Part shown: positions 29,725-41,231 of the stretch, piece by piece
How positions within the stretch are numbered: position 1 is the first letter of the stretch
How the letters are laid out: each line of letters opens with the position of its first letter
Assembly (NCBI GenBank): GCA_003216755.1
Contig: QCIJ01000002.1
Coordinates: 62,001 to 126,000, forward strand
Direction of reading: 5' to 3'
DNA: 64,000 nucleotides
Source of the DNA: Prochlorococcus sp. AG-402-K22
GTDB taxonomy: Bacteria > Cyanobacteriota > Cyanobacteriia > PCC-6307 > Cyanobiaceae
Program-made: the position numbers and the translations under genes
Notes under the pieces: model-generated
Databases searched by the model: none
Told to the model about the DNA's origin: nothing
The model's input: only the letters and a program-made list of their open reading frames with translations

Positions 29725-31035
29725 ATGGCTAATATCTTTGAAGTCCCTCAACCAGGTAATGATCTTCTAGAAAAAGCTGAGAAAGTTCGTTTGGCATCAA
29801 TAAAAATAAGTCAGACTGGAAATCAAAATCGAATTAAAGCCTTAAATTTTATGGCTGATTATCTAGAAAAAAATTCTAAAGAAATATTAGAGGCTAATAA
29901 TGCGGATTATTCTAGTGCAGAAAAAAAGGGTATTTCTAGGGCTTTACTTTCTAGATTAAAGTTATCAAAATCAAAATTAAATTCAGGAATTGAAGGAGTA
30001 AGAAAAGTTGGAGAATTGGCTGATCCTGTAAATCAAGTTCAAATAAAAAGAGAGCTTTCAAAGGGATTGATCTTAGAAAGAAAAACTGTACCAATTGGAG
30101 TTTTAGGAGTTATTTTTGAATCAAGGCCAGATGCGGTGATGCAGATTAGTTCTTTAGCAATAAGATCAGGTAATGGAGTAATGCTAAAAGGAGGCAGTGA
30201 AGCCAATTTAACAAATACTTCAATAGTGAAAGCATTGCAAGAAGGTTTAAATGAATCAGGTCTTGATAAAAATGCAATATGTTTACTAACAAGCAGAAAA
30301 GATAGCATGGCGATGTTAAATCTTGAGAAATATATTAATTTAATAATTCCAAGAGGAAGTAATGAATTAGTTAAATTTATTCAGGAGAATACAAGAATTC
30401 CTGTGCTAGGCCATGCTGATGGAATCTGTCACTTGTTTATAGATATTGAGGCAAATCTAGAGATGGCTTTATCAGTCGCTTTGGACAGCAAAATTCAATA
30501 TCCTGCAGCATGTAATGCTATCGAAACTTTATTAGTCCATAAAGATATAGCACCAGCTTTTTTAGAAAAGGCAATCCCTCTCTTTAATTCTAATGATGTT
30601 AAATTAATCGGTGATAAGAGATCAGTTGAATTAGGTTTAAAGTATGAGGCTAGCCTGGAAGATTGGAAAACTGAATATTTGGATTTAATTCTATCGATAA
30701 AAATTGTTGACGATCTTAATGAGGCAATCACTCATATTCAAAAATTTAGTTCAAAACACACAGATGGAATAATTACTGAAAATTCAATTACTGCCAATAA
30801 ATTTATGAATATAGTTGATAGTGCAGGTGTCTTTCATAATTGCTCTACAAGGTTTGCCGATGGCTTTAGATATGGATTCGGAGCTGAAGTTGGGATTTCT
30901 ACTCAAACTCTGCCACCAAGAGGGCCCGTAGGCCTAGAAGGTTTGGTAACTTATAAATATTTTCTAAAAGGTGATGGGAATATAGTTGATGATTTTTCAT
31001 CTGGTAAGGCTATCTATACACATAAGGATTTTTAA
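29725..31035 (+). CDS. proA: Gamma-glutamyl phosphate reductase
   Basis: VPIGVLGVIFESRPDAVMQISSLAIRSGNGVMLKGGSEA, ALHAAGY-equivalent PAACNAIETLLVH. Confidence 0.97.
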   Translation: MANIFEVPQPGNDLLEKAEKVRLASIKISQTGNQNRIKALNFMADYLEKNSKEILEANNADYSSAEKKGISRALLSRLKLSKSKLNSGIEGVRKVGELADPVNQVQIKRELSKGLILERKTVPIGVLGVIFESRPDAVMQISSLAIRSGNGVMLKGGSEANLTNTSIVKALQEGLNESGLDKNAICLLTSRKDSMAMLNLEKYINLIIPRGSNELVKFIQENTRIPVLGHADGICHLFIDIEANLEMALSVALDSKIQYPAACNAIETLLVHKDIAPAFLEKAIPLFNSNDVKLIGDKRSVELGLKYEASLEDWKTEYLDLILSIKIVDDLNEAITHIQKFSSKHTDGIITENSITANKFMNIVDSAGVFHNCSTRFADGFRYGFGAEVGISTQTLPPRGPVGLEGLVTYKYFLKGDGNIVDDFSSGKAIYTHKDF

Positions 31036-31046
31036 AACTTTTAAAG

Positions 31047-31409
31047 ATGGAAACTTTTTTAAAAATTAAGAATATCAAACTCTGGGCTAGGGTGGGTGTT
31101 CTTGATGAAGAAAGAAGATTAGGACAATTATTTAGTTTGGATATATTTTTATGGGCTGATTATGAAAAGTGTACAGTAACTGACGATATAAAAAAAACAG
31201 TTGACTATTCAGAATTAGTTCAAATTTTAAAAGATCAATCAAAGAAAATATGTTGTTTCACAATCGAAAAATATTCAAACTTAATTTTAGAAAGCATTGA
31301 TCAGGAATTTAAGCTTTCTAAAATTAAAATTATTTTGACAAAATGCAATCCTCCAATTACAGGTTTTGATGGGAAGGTGTCAATAGTGAGAATTCTTGAA
31401 AATAACTAA
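31047..31409 (+). CDS. folB: Dihydroneopterin aldolase
   Basis: IKLWARVGVLDEERRLGQLFSLDI, VDYSELVQ, TKCNPPITG. Confidence 0.9.
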   Translation: METFLKIKNIKLWARVGVLDEERRLGQLFSLDIFLWADYEKCTVTDDIKKTVDYSELVQILKDQSKKICCFTIEKYSNLILESIDQEFKLSKIKIILTKCNPPITGFDGKVSIVRILENN

Positions 31410-32007
31410 AGTATTGGAAAAAAGAAATCCCATTATATTGATTCATGGTCTTTGGAATACTTCAAGTATTTTTTCTTCTATTACCTCAAAATTGGATGAT
31501 ATTGGAATTGAATATTTTTCCCCAACTCTTAAGCATTCATATGGAATGACTTCAATTCTGGATTTGACTAATAAATTAAACAATTTAATTTTAGAGAAAT
31601 ATGGTTTAGAAAAAGAAATAGATATTTTGGGATTTTCTATGGGAGGAATAATTGGTAGATACTGGCTTCAAAAATTTAATGGTTATAAAAGAACAAGAAG
31701 ATTAATATCTATAGGTTCCCCTCACAAAGGAACCTTGATGGCTCAATTAATACCTAAATACCCTTTTAGAGGAATATCAGAAATGAAAATAAATAGTAAG
31801 TTTTTAAGAGAACTCGCAAATAATGATTTTTTTCTTGATGATATTGAGTGTATAAATTTCTTTACTTATTGGGATATGATGGTTTTCCCTAGCTGGTGGA
31901 CAAATTTAAATTTTGGGAAAAAAATATCAGTAAAAGTATATAAACATAGAAATCTTGTAAGAAATAGAGCTGTGGTTGACAAAATAATCGATGAAATTAT
32001 TATGTAG
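31396..32007 (+). CDS. Alpha/beta hydrolase, lipase-like
   Basis: NPIILIHGLWNTSSIF, DILGFSMGGIIGRYWLQ, ISIGSPHKGT. Confidence 0.85.
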   Translation: MKITKVLEKRNPIILIHGLWNTSSIFSSITSKLDDIGIEYFSPTLKHSYGMTSILDLTNKLNNLILEKYGLEKEIDILGFSMGGIIGRYWLQKFNGYKRTRRLISIGSPHKGTLMAQLIPKYPFRGISEMKINSKFLRELANNDFFLDDIECINFFTYWDMMVFPSWWTNLNFGKKISVKVYKHRNLVRNRAVVDKIIDEIIM

Positions 32008-34087
32008 CTCCAGATAGACCTAAGTGTCTTATTAAGGAATCAGTTTGTGGCTCTCTTCCCCTGAATAGTTTAAATATTTCTAATGGAGGTAGGCTTCCTC
32101 CTAAGCTAAGTATTGTATCTTTGAATTTCTTTCCTATTAACTTTAAATCTTCAGAGTTTTCTAGATCAGCTTCTTCAAACATTGAAAATGCATCAGCACT
32201 TAGAACTTCAGCCCATTTATATGAGTAATATCCTGCAGAATATCCGCCTGCAAATATATGACTAAAACAACAAAGAAAGTGATCTTCTTGAATTGGTTGG
32301 ATAACAGTAGTTTGTTTTGCAATTTCTCTTCTTATTTCATCTGCTGTTTTAGCTTTGTTTTTATCAATACTACTGTGCAATCTGAGGTCTGTAATTGCAA
32401 AATGTAGTTGTCTAAGAGTAGCCATACCACAATTAAAAGTTCTATTATTTAGGAGCTTCTCAAAATTCTCATCGGATAATTTTTCTCCTGTTTTGTAGTG
32501 CTTAGCAATATTCATAAGTGTATTCTTATGAAAACACCAGTTTTCCATAAATTGACTTGGAAGTTCAACTGCATCCCACTCAACATTATTGATGCCAGCT
32601 GCTTGAGGAAGATTTACGGTAGTAAGCATGTGTTGGAGACCATGACCAAATTCATGGAAAAGTGTCTGAACTTCTTCGAAACTCATTAAACTAGGTTTAT
32701 CTTTTGATGGTGGAGTCTGATTACAAACAAGATAAGCTACTGGTAGGGTCTTTTTACCAATGTTATTTTTATTCAAGCATTCGTCCATCCAAGCACCTCC
32801 TCTCTTAGATTCAGGCCTAGAATAAGGATCTAGATAAAAAGATGCAATTTTGTTATCTTCTTTATTTAAAATATTAAAAAATAAAACGTCATCATTCCAC
32901 AAAGGTGCTTCATCTGTTGCCTCGACAACTTTAATTTCAAAAAGTTTTTCACTTAATTTAAATAAACCTTTCAATACATCATTTAGGGGGAACCAAGGTC
33001 TCAATGACTCTTGATCTAAATTGAGCTTTTCCTTTCTAAGAAGTTCAGACCAATAACTAATATCCCATGGCTCAATATTTTGAGATTTTGGAAACCCATT
33101 ATTTTTAGAAAACTTATCGAGGGTTTCTAATTCAATTTTTGCGGTTTTGAATGCTGGTTCTCTCAATTCTTCTAAAAGGTTTTCAACATTGTTTATTTCC
33201 TTCGCCATTTTTGTTGACAAACTTAATTCTGCCCAATTTTCATAACCGAGAAGGCTAGCCTTTTTAGTTCTAAGAGATAATATTTCTTCAATGATTTGAG
33301 AATTATTATTTTCTCCTTGAGAAGCCCTACCAACGAATGCCTTATATAGTTTTTCTCTTAGGTTACGATCGGTAGCATATGTCATAAATGACGTGTAAGT
33401 TGGAATATCTAGACTTAATTTCCAAGGACCATTTTTAAAATTAACTTCACCTTCTTTTTTTAAATGATTGTGAGCAGAAATTGCCATCAATTCAAGAACT
33501 CGTTCAGGAAGACCATCAACTTCGGATTTTTTATTTAATATTAAAATCCAATTATTAGTGGCATCAAGAACATTGTTGCTAAAGTCTGTTGATAGCTTTC
33601 CAAGCTTTTCTGAAATTTTGTTGAATTCTTCCTGATCATTTTTTTGTAGTGAAATTCCTCTATGTTGCATCTCAAGAATTTCTTTTTCTAAAATTCTGTT
33701 TTTGATTTGATCAAAGTTATTTCTCTCTTTAAGCCTTACTAAGGAATTATAAATTATTTTACTTTGTCCGAATTTGTTACTCAGGCTAATAATCTCGGGA
33801 AGAAATTTTGAGTAAATATCTCTAAGACTTTCAGAATTATTCACTGCATTTAAATGACTTATTACTCCCCAACTCCACCTAAGAATTTCATTGACTTGAT
33901 TTAAAGGATTAATTACTTTATCCCAATTTAAATCATTATGAATCAAATAACTAGATAAATCTTTCTCTATTTCTTTAAAGTCTTCGGATATCTTTTCTAG
34001 TACTAATGGAAATTCTTTACTGATGTTTTCTGGAGTAAATTTTTTAAATTCAGGTAATTCTCCATAATTAAAAATTGAGGTATACAT
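32000..34087 (-). CDS. prlC: M3-family oligopeptidase (oligopeptidase A-like)
   Basis: TLFHEFGHGLQHML zinc motif; M3 architecture. Confidence 0.92.
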   Translation of the reverse strand: MYTSIFNYGELPEFKKFTPENISKEFPLVLEKISEDFKEIEKDLSSYLIHNDLNWDKVINPLNQVNEILRWSWGVISHLNAVNNSESLRDIYSKFLPEIISLSNKFGQSKIIYNSLVRLKERNNFDQIKNRILEKEILEMQHRGISLQKNDQEEFNKISEKLGKLSTDFSNNVLDATNNWILILNKKSEVDGLPERVLELMAISAHNHLKKEGEVNFKNGPWKLSLDIPTYTSFMTYATDRNLREKLYKAFVGRASQGENNNSQIIEEILSLRTKKASLLGYENWAELSLSTKMAKEINNVENLLEELREPAFKTAKIELETLDKFSKNNGFPKSQNIEPWDISYWSELLRKEKLNLDQESLRPWFPLNDVLKGLFKLSEKLFEIKVVEATDEAPLWNDDVLFFNILNKEDNKIASFYLDPYSRPESKRGGAWMDECLNKNNIGKKTLPVAYLVCNQTPPSKDKPSLMSFEEVQTLFHEFGHGLQHMLTTVNLPQAAGINNVEWDAVELPSQFMENWCFHKNTLMNIAKHYKTGEKLSDENFEKLLNNRTFNCGMATLRQLHFAITDLRLHSSIDKNKAKTADEIRREIAKQTTVIQPIQEDHFLCCFSHIFAGGYSAGYYSYKWAEVLSADAFSMFEEADLENSEDLKLIGKKFKDTILSLGGSLPPLEIFKLFRGREPQTDSLIRHLGLSGAT

Positions 34088-34099
34088 TTATTAAAAAAA

Positions 34100-35641
34100 T
34101 TAACTAACTAATGGTGTGATTAACCCAATTAATTTAGCCAAAGTTAGCTGTTGACTGAGAGCATTAGTTGAAGATTCGTATAAATTTATGGCGATTTTAG
34201 GCCAAAAACCTATCACTAGTGTAGGCAATAATAAACTAAAACCAATAGTTAATTCTCTACCATTCATCTCTTTAACTGTCGCTAGTGCTGGAATTCTAGG
34301 TCCAAAAAATACTCTTCTACACATTGATAGTAGATATATTGGAGTTAAAACTAGACCGATAGCTGCAATAAGAATAGTGATTGATCTAAATAGAGAGCTG
34401 AACCCCTCTTGACTTGTGATACCTAGAAATACAGTTATTTCGCTAATAAAACCGCTCATGCCAGGTAATGCTAAAGAAGCTAGAGAACTCGCCAAGAAAA
34501 AAGCAAAAGTTATTGGCAAAACCTTTGCTAAGCCTCCCATATTTGGAATAGAAAGAGTATTTGTTCTTTCATAAAATGATCCTGTGACAAAAAACATAGC
34601 TGCTGCGATAAGACCATGACTAATCATTTGAAGCATTGCTCCGCTTATCCCTAAAGCATCAACTGCTCCAATTCCTAAAAGAACAAATCCCATGTGGCTT
34701 ACTGAGCTACATGCAATTCTCCTTTTAACATTATCTTGTGCGAATGCATTCAATGCTCCATAAATTATATTAATGATTCCTAGAATAATTAATGCAGGTG
34801 CAATTTGTAGATGTACTTCAGGTAATATTTGAACGTTGAATCTTAAAAGAGCGTAGCCTCCCATTTTTAAAAGTATTCCAGCTAGTAACATTGACACTGG
34901 TGCATTTGCCTCTCCATGTGCATCTGGCAACCAAGTATGAAGTGGAAAAATAGGTAGTTTTACTCCAAAACCAATTAAAAATCCGAGATAGGATAATAAT
35001 GCAAGACTACCTGTTACGTGTTTGTTGGTTAAGTCGGTTATATTTAAAGTAAATGTATCACCACTCAAAGCGAGAGCTAAACCACTTATTAGGATTAATA
35101 AAGAAGCTAAAGCAGTATAAAGAATAAATTTAGTAGCTGCGTATAGTTTCTTTTTCCCTCCCCATATAGCAATAAGAAGATATACCGGAACCAACTCAAG
35201 TTCCCAAGCCAAGAAAAATAACAGGAAATCTTGTGAAAGGAAGACTAGCCCCTGAGCTGATGCTTGAACTAATAAAAGAGCAAAATATAAATTAGATTTT
35301 TTCTTTATTTTCCAACTTGCTGCAGCTGATAAAAATGTAATCAACCCGCTCAAAGCTACTAATGGAGCAGATAAACCATCTACACCAAGAGACCACTCTA
35401 ATCCTATTGAAGGAAGCCATGCAGCTCTTTCTACAAGTTGCAAGGAGCTATCTGAAGGATTAAATTTTTGGAAAAGTACGCCTATTATCAGTAAAAAATC
35501 TACTAATAAAAAACTCAATGAGATATTTCTTGGTAGTGTATTATCTTCTCCTTCTTTCGAACTTAAGAAAGGCATTATTAATGCCCCGATTATAGGCAGT
35601 AAAACGATAGAGGATAGCCAAGGAAAAGAATCTAAATTCAT
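34100..35641 (-). CDS. ndhD: NAD(P)H-quinone oxidoreductase chain 4
   Basis: [78 protein letters not shown]. Confidence 0.95.
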   Translation of the reverse strand: MNLDSFPWLSSIVLLPIIGALIMPFLSSKEGEDNTLPRNISLSFLLVDFLLIIGVLFQKFNPSDSSLQLVERAAWLPSIGLEWSLGVDGLSAPLVALSGLITFLSAAASWKIKKKSNLYFALLLVQASAQGLVFLSQDFLLFFLAWELELVPVYLLIAIWGGKKKLYAATKFILYTALASLLILISGLALALSGDTFTLNITDLTNKHVTGSLALLSYLGFLIGFGVKLPIFPLHTWLPDAHGEANAPVSMLLAGILLKMGGYALLRFNVQILPEVHLQIAPALIILGIINIIYGALNAFAQDNVKRRIACSSVSHMGFVLLGIGAVDALGISGAMLQMISHGLIAAAMFFVTGSFYERTNTLSIPNMGGLAKVLPITFAFFLASSLASLALPGMSGFISEITVFLGITSQEGFSSLFRSITILIAAIGLVLTPIYLLSMCRRVFFGPRIPALATVKEMNGRELTIGFSLLLPTLVIGFWPKIAINLYESSTNALSQQLTLAKLIGLITPLVS

Positions 35642-35720
35642 TTATGGAATGAATAATTTTTTTATTCTAGTTGAAGTTGTACTAGCTTGAGACTATAACA
35701 TTAAAAATGCCTAAGTAAAA

Positions 35721-36668
35721 CTACTTACCGAGGATAGTGCTAATTTTACTTCCTATTGTTTGAACATTTAAATAAGGTGCTCTACTTGCTACACCTGACT
35801 TCTCCCAAGCTTTTACCATTGCATTACTTACGCTTTTGCCATTTTCCTTCTTACACAACGCTAAGATACTTGGTCCCGCTCCACTAATTGCGCATCCTAA
35901 TGCTCCTGCTTGAAGCGCTGCATTTTTGACTTCCATTCCTCCCTTTATGAGTTTCCATCGGTAAGGTTCATGTAGCTTATCAAACATTCCCTCTTTTATT
36001 AATTCCTCATTTCCTGTTTTTAATCCATTTAGTAATAAAGTAAGCGCCCCCATATTTGTTACTGCATCAGATATTGGTACATTCTTGGGCATTACTTTCC
36101 TTGCTTCGCTCGTGCTTAATCGAATAGCAGGAATAGCTACAACAGCTTTAATGGAATCGTGCCAATCACATTTTATGATTCTCCACCTTTTAGAAGATGT
36201 TCTAGCAGTCAAACAAAGCCCTCCCAACATAGAGGGAACTACATTATCAGGATGACCTTCAATATCGATGGCAAGTTCAAGGAGTTTTTCTTTAGGCAGG
36301 GGGGAGTCCATTATTGCATTTGCTCCGATTAGTCCAGCAACTATTGCTGTAGCACTGCTCCCAAGTCCTCGAGCAGGAGGCACAGCGAGCTTAACTCTTG
36401 CTTCAAGTGCAAAAGAAGTAATATTTGCACTTTCCCATACTTTCTGAGCAGCTCTAAAAACTAGATTTTCAGGTCCGCCTCTTAAATGATTCCCATCTGT
36501 ACTTTCCATTATCAAATCAAATCTATCTCCATCGCCTTTAATTCTTGTAAAGATAAATTCATTATTTAGATCTAACGCTGCACCAAGGCAGTCAAACCCA
36601 GGCCCTAAATTAGCAGTTGTGGAGGGTACTATAACCCTTATTTTTTTACCTATTTCAGGAATAGACAT
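35721..36668 (-). CDS. thrB: Homoserine kinase
   Basis: VPSTTANLGPGFDCLGAAL, PPARGLGSSATAIVAGL. Confidence 0.96.
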   Translation of the reverse strand: MSIPEIGKKIRVIVPSTTANLGPGFDCLGAALDLNNEFIFTRIKGDGDRFDLIMESTDGNHLRGGPENLVFRAAQKVWESANITSFALEARVKLAVPPARGLGSSATAIVAGLIGANAIMDSPLPKEKLLELAIDIEGHPDNVVPSMLGGLCLTARTSSKRWRIIKCDWHDSIKAVVAIPAIRLSTSEARKVMPKNVPISDAVTNMGALTLLLNGLKTGNEELIKEGMFDKLHEPYRWKLIKGGMEVKNAALQAGALGCAISGAGPSILALCKKENGKSVSNAMVKAWEKSGVASRAPYLNVQTIGSKISTILGK

Positions 36669-36675
36669 TTTTTTA

Positions 36676-37707
36676 CTAAGTTTTTAAAAGCATTTTTGCT
36701 CTACAAGCTGCACTAAAAAGTCCAAACTCTTCATCTAAAATTACTTTCACAGGTATTGTTTTAAGAATATCTTTTAATCTTCCCTTGTCGAAAAATTGTT
36801 TCATAAATAAATCTGATTTAAAGTTTTTGAAATGTTTTGGTGCGGTACCGCCAGAAATCCATAATCCTCCAAAGCATAATTCTTGAAGAGCAACGTCTCC
36901 TAATAAAGAGGCATAAGTGCCTAACCAAATCCTCTCAACTTCAATCATTAGCTGATCCCCTTCTTTAGAAAGATTGCAAATTTTTTCAGGCAGTTCTTTT
37001 CTTAAAGCATCAGAAATTTTAATTTCTTTTAAATATTTTTGTAGAGGATGGTTTTGGGCGTCAGGTTTGCTTAGTCTCCATTCGGCTATTCTTGATAAAC
37101 CAGTGCCGCTAATGATTCTTTCACAAGATATCCTCTCAATTTTTAGGTGATTCTTAAGCCAAATCTTTAATTCCCATTCTAATTTTGACTTTGGCGAGTA
37201 TTCAACATGACCACCTTCACTAGCTAAAACTTTTACCTTTCTTCCTGATATTATGCCTCTTGCGATACCCAAACCAGTTCCAGCTCCAACAATAGCATTT
37301 AAATCCTCGTTGTCACCTTGAGTGCTTGATCCATTTTGGATAGTAGAATATTGATTTTTTTTTAAATAGGGTATTCCGTAAATTTGCACTGCGAAATCAT
37401 TTATTAGCTCGCAGTTTTTAAAATTAAATTTGTTTTGTAATGCATTTCCAGATATATCCCATGATAAATTTATTATTTTTGCGTTGTTGTTAGATAAAGG
37501 ACCAGCTACTGCTAAACATGCAGAATGAGGATGAGCAATATTTTTGCATTGATTTTCTAGAAAATCTTCTAGGATTAATTCAAAAGAATCCCATTTAGAA
37601 GATAAATATTTCTTTTTGAAGATTAATTTGGGTGAATCATTTATATCTGTTTTAAATATTCCTAATAGAACCTTGGTACCTCCTAAATCACAAGCAAGAA
37701 AATTCAT
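36676..37707 (-). CDS. glk: Glucokinase
   Basis: LACDLGGTKVLLGIF, AVAGPLSNN, NAIVGAGTGLGIAR, VLASEGGHVEYSP. Confidence 0.92.
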   Translation of the reverse strand: MNFLACDLGGTKVLLGIFKTDINDSPKLIFKKKYLSSKWDSFELILEDFLENQCKNIAHPHSACLAVAGPLSNNNAKIINLSWDISGNALQNKFNFKNCELINDFAVQIYGIPYLKKNQYSTIQNGSSTQGDNEDLNAIVGAGTGLGIARGIISGRKVKVLASEGGHVEYSPKSKLEWELKIWLKNHLKIERISCERIISGTGLSRIAEWRLSKPDAQNHPLQKYLKEIKISDALRKELPEKICNLSKEGDQLMIEVERIWLGTYASLLGDVALQELCFGGLWISGGTAPKHFKNFKSDLFMKQFFDKGRLKDILKTIPVKVILDEEFGLFSAACRAKMLLKT

Positions 37708-37717
37708 ATATTTAAAA

Positions 37718-39634
37718 TTATTCAGTTCTACCTTTTTTTTCTATTAGTTCGTCCATTAATTTGTATAGATTAGGTAAATCGAAAATCCCTAAATCTGTTC
37801 CATCTAAAGCTCTTAATGCGACCGAATCAATTTCCTCTTCTTTATCCCCAATAACCGCAATTAATGGAACTCTCCCAAGAGTTGCTTCTCTGATTTTATA
37901 TCCTATTTTCTCATTTCTAATGTCAACTTTTGAACGGTAACCAGTAATGTTTATTAGTTCATTAAACTTTAAACATTTTTCATTATTTCTATCGGTAATG
38001 CTTAATAAAATTATTTGATAGGGAGCTAGCCAAATTGGGAATTTTGCCTCATATTGTTCAATTAAGATTCCGATAAATCTTTCAAAGGATCCTAGAATAG
38101 CTCTATGAAGCATTACTGGATTTCTTTTTTCATTATCAATATCTACATATGTTGCATCCAATCTAATAGGCATTGAGAAATCAACCTGAATTGTTCCGCA
38201 TTGCCAGACTCTATTAAGACAATCTTTTAACGAGAATTCTATTTTTGGACCATAAAAAGCACCTTCTCCAGGTTGTAGCTCCCATTTAAGGTTCTTATTA
38301 TCGAGAGCTTTTGTTAGAGCCTCTTCTGATTTATCCCAAATCTCTTCACTACCTACCCTTTTTTCAGGACGAGTTGATAATTTAATAATGATTTCATTAA
38401 AACCAAAAGTTTTATAAACCTCGAAAACAAGATCGATAAAAGTAGATACCTCTTCTTGGATTTGTTCTTCTGTGCAAAATATGTGCGCATCATCTTGAGT
38501 AAAGTTTCTTACTCTCATCAATCCGTGTAGTGCTCCAGAGGGCTCATTTCTGTGACAAGAACCGAATTCAGCAAGACGAATAGGTAAATCCTTATAACTT
38601 TTTAAACCTTGATTAAATACTTGAATATGGCATGGACAATTCATTGGTTTAATCGCATAAGTTCTATTTTCTGATGCGGTAGTGAACATATCGTCTCTAA
38701 ATTTTTCCCAATGACCGGATTTTTCCCAAAGAGATTTATCAACAGCTTGTGGGGTTTTAATTTCTAAATAATCATTTTTTTTAAGTATTCCTCTTATGTA
38801 TTTTTCAAGGACCTGGTAGATTGTCCATCCATTCGGATGCCAAAAAATCATGCCTGGAGATTCTTCTTGTATATGAAAAAGTGAATGTTTTTTCCCAAGT
38901 TTTCTATGATCTCTTTTTTCCGCTTCTTCAATTCTGGTTAAATAATCTTTGAGTTCTTTTTCTTTAGCCCATGCAGTTCCATATATTCTCTGTAATGATT
39001 CATTCTCGCTATTACCTCTCCAGTATGAACCTGATAATTTAAGTAACTTAAAGTGTCTCAAATGTCTTGTGTTAGGTACGTGTGGCCCTCTACACATGTC
39101 GATATATTCTTCGTGCTTATATAAATTGATGAGACCTTCTTCAGGAATCTCATCAATTATTCGTAATTTAAAAGTCTCATCTCTTTCTTTAAAAGTTTTA
39201 ATTGCCTCTTTTTTGGAAACTTGTAAAATTTCAACGTTATAGTCTGTTTTTATTAATTTACTAATTCTATTTTCGATTTTTATTAAATCTTCAGGAGTAA
39301 ATCTGTATTCAGAAAAAATATCGTAATAAAAACCATCTTCAATTACAGGCCCAATCGCCATTTTAATATTGGGATAAATTTGTTTAACTGCATGACCAAT
39401 AAGGTGAGCAAAGGAATGTCTTATTATTTCAATTCCTTCATTATCTTTTGATGTGATGATTACAACTTTGGAATCTCTATTTATAGGAATAGTTGCATCA
39501 AGAAGAACATCATTTACTTTTCCAGCAATTGTTGCTTTAGCTAATCCAGCGCCTATACTCTTAGCAATTTCTAAAATAGTTACAGATTTTTCGAAAACCT
39601 TTTTTGAACCATCAGGCAAAGTAATTATTGGCAT
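37718..39634 (-). CDS. thrS: Threonyl-tRNA synthetase
   Basis: TGS/editing domain start, [42 protein letters not shown]. Confidence 0.97.
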   Translation of the reverse strand: MPIITLPDGSKKVFEKSVTILEIAKSIGAGLAKATIAGKVNDVLLDATIPINRDSKVVIITSKDNEGIEIIRHSFAHLIGHAVKQIYPNIKMAIGPVIEDGFYYDIFSEYRFTPEDLIKIENRISKLIKTDYNVEILQVSKKEAIKTFKERDETFKLRIIDEIPEEGLINLYKHEEYIDMCRGPHVPNTRHLRHFKLLKLSGSYWRGNSENESLQRIYGTAWAKEKELKDYLTRIEEAEKRDHRKLGKKHSLFHIQEESPGMIFWHPNGWTIYQVLEKYIRGILKKNDYLEIKTPQAVDKSLWEKSGHWEKFRDDMFTTASENRTYAIKPMNCPCHIQVFNQGLKSYKDLPIRLAEFGSCHRNEPSGALHGLMRVRNFTQDDAHIFCTEEQIQEEVSTFIDLVFEVYKTFGFNEIIIKLSTRPEKRVGSEEIWDKSEEALTKALDNKNLKWELQPGEGAFYGPKIEFSLKDCLNRVWQCGTIQVDFSMPIRLDATYVDIDNEKRNPVMLHRAILGSFERFIGILIEQYEAKFPIWLAPYQIILLSITDRNNEKCLKFNELINITGYRSKVDIRNEKIGYKIREATLGRVPLIAVIGDKEEEIDSVALRALDGTDLGIFDLPNLYKLMDELIEKKGRTE

Positions 39635-39637
39635 AAT

Positions 39638-40654
39638 TTATTTCTCCATTTCAAAGAATCCCAATTTTGATTTAACTCTTTTTAAAGTTTGAGTTGCTAA
39701 ATCCTCAGCTTTTTCCTTCCCTTCATCAAGGATTTTATTTAATTGATAGGGATCGTTAATTAATAATTTATATTTTTTCTGAATAGGTTCTAGTGATTCA
39801 ATAAGTTGTTCAGTAATTAATTTTTTAAATGTCCCCCATCCAGTTTCTGAGAATTCGTTCTCACATTGAGAAATTTCTTTGCCAGATAATATTGAATAAA
39901 TCATCAAAAGATTTTTAGATTCTGGTCTCTCAGGGTTGTTAAATTCTATTCCAATAGAACTGTCACTTTTAGCTCTTTTTATTTTTTTTGTGATTATTTC
40001 AGGAGTATCTAATAAGTTAATACGACTGCCCTCATTAGGATCACTTTTGCTCATCTTTTTTGAACCATCAATTAAACTCATTATTTTTGATCCATTCTTA
40101 ATGATTATTGGTTGAGGTATTTTTAAAATATTTTTATCCTTACTAAATCTGGCATTAATTCTCTGTTGTGCAATATCTCTGGCAAGTTCAAGATGTTGTT
40201 TTTGATCCTCACCTACTGGTACAAAGTCAGCATCATATAAAAGAATGTCTGCAGCCATTAGGATCGGATAGTCAAATAATCCAATGGATACATTATTTCC
40301 CTGTTGTATGGATTTTTCTTTGAATTGAATCATTCTTTCCATCCAATTTATTGGGGTCATGCAATTTAATATCCAACAAAGTTCTGAATGTGCAGAAATC
40401 TGACTTTGGACAAAAATTGAGCATATATTTGGATCTATGCCACAAGCGACGTACAAAGCTGCAGTAGAGATAGTGTTCTGAGATAATTCTTTGGGATTAT
40501 ATGAAGCTGTGATTGCGTGCAAATCGACTACACATAGAAATGTTTCATATTGCTCTTGAAGCGTAACCCAATTATTTATGGCCCCAAGCCAATTCCCAAT
40601 ATGTAAATCACCAGTTGGTTGAACTCCTGAAAGAATTCTTTTTTTATTTGCCAT
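39638..40654 (-). CDS. trpS: Tryptophanyl-tRNA synthetase
   Basis: GVQPTGDLHIGNWLGAI, PVGEDQKQHLELARDIA, KMSKSDPN. Confidence 0.97.
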   Translation of the reverse strand: MANKKRILSGVQPTGDLHIGNWLGAINNWVTLQEQYETFLCVVDLHAITASYNPKELSQNTISTAALYVACGIDPNICSIFVQSQISAHSELCWILNCMTPINWMERMIQFKEKSIQQGNNVSIGLFDYPILMAADILLYDADFVPVGEDQKQHLELARDIAQQRINARFSKDKNILKIPQPIIIKNGSKIMSLIDGSKKMSKSDPNEGSRINLLDTPEIITKKIKRAKSDSSIGIEFNNPERPESKNLLMIYSILSGKEISQCENEFSETGWGTFKKLITEQLIESLEPIQKKYKLLINDPYQLNKILDEGKEKAEDLATQTLKRVKSKLGFFEMEK

Positions 40655-41066
40655 CCTCTTCTACTTCTCTATATTGGATATCTTCAGTTGATGTATTTTT
40701 TACAGGTCTTGCAAAAGGGTCAGGTGCTGTTTTTGTCTTTTCTTCATAAGGATTTTGTGATTGTTTATTCGGAGAAGAGTTTTTATTATTTTTTGCATAT
40801 TCTGTGATTGATTCAATCAATTTTTCGTCTTTGATCATTTCGCTAAGTGTTCTAACAGAGAAACCTAGAACTGCAACGGTAGATCTCAATTGAAAGGTCT
40901 CTTGTATTGATTTAACAGCTTTCATTTCGTTATCACTTAATCTTATGCGGAATCCTCCTCCATCTCTTCTGGCTCCAGATCTATCTCTGAAATTAGATCT
41001 TTCATTGTGAGAACGACCTCTGTAATTTTCTTTTCCAGGATTATTGCTGAAATTTGAATTAGACAT
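40644..41066 (-). CDS. Hypothetical Arg/Gly/Asn-rich protein, 3' end overlaps trpS start
   Basis: Disordered N-terminus NERSNFRDRSGARRDGGG, conserved-looking core FRIRLSDNEMKAVKSIQETFQLRSTVAVLGFSVRTLSEMI. Confidence 0.6.
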   Translation of the reverse strand: MSNSNFSNNPGKENYRGRSHNERSNFRDRSGARRDGGGFRIRLSDNEMKAVKSIQETFQLRSTVAVLGFSVRTLSEMIKDEKLIESITEYAKNNKNSSPNKQSQNPYEEKTKTAPDPFARPVKNTSTEDIQYREVEEDGK

Positions 41067-41231
41067 CTTGATGTTTCTTAAGTTATTTAAATAGTCTATA
41101 AACTTAGCATCTTGTTATGCAATAAGTCTTTTAAAAAGCCTTAATTTCTTATCTTTTGATTAAAGACTTATGAAATTTTGCTTTTCTCATTCACAACTTG
41201 CATTAAAATAAAATTAGAAAAATAATGTATT

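Noticed and set aside
41122-41171. Inverted repeat ATAAGTCTTT ... AAAGACTTAT (30-nt loop) in a divergent intergenic region
   Set aside because: With a long free loop length, a 10-bp AT-rich match is about chance level; no adjoining promoter logic found
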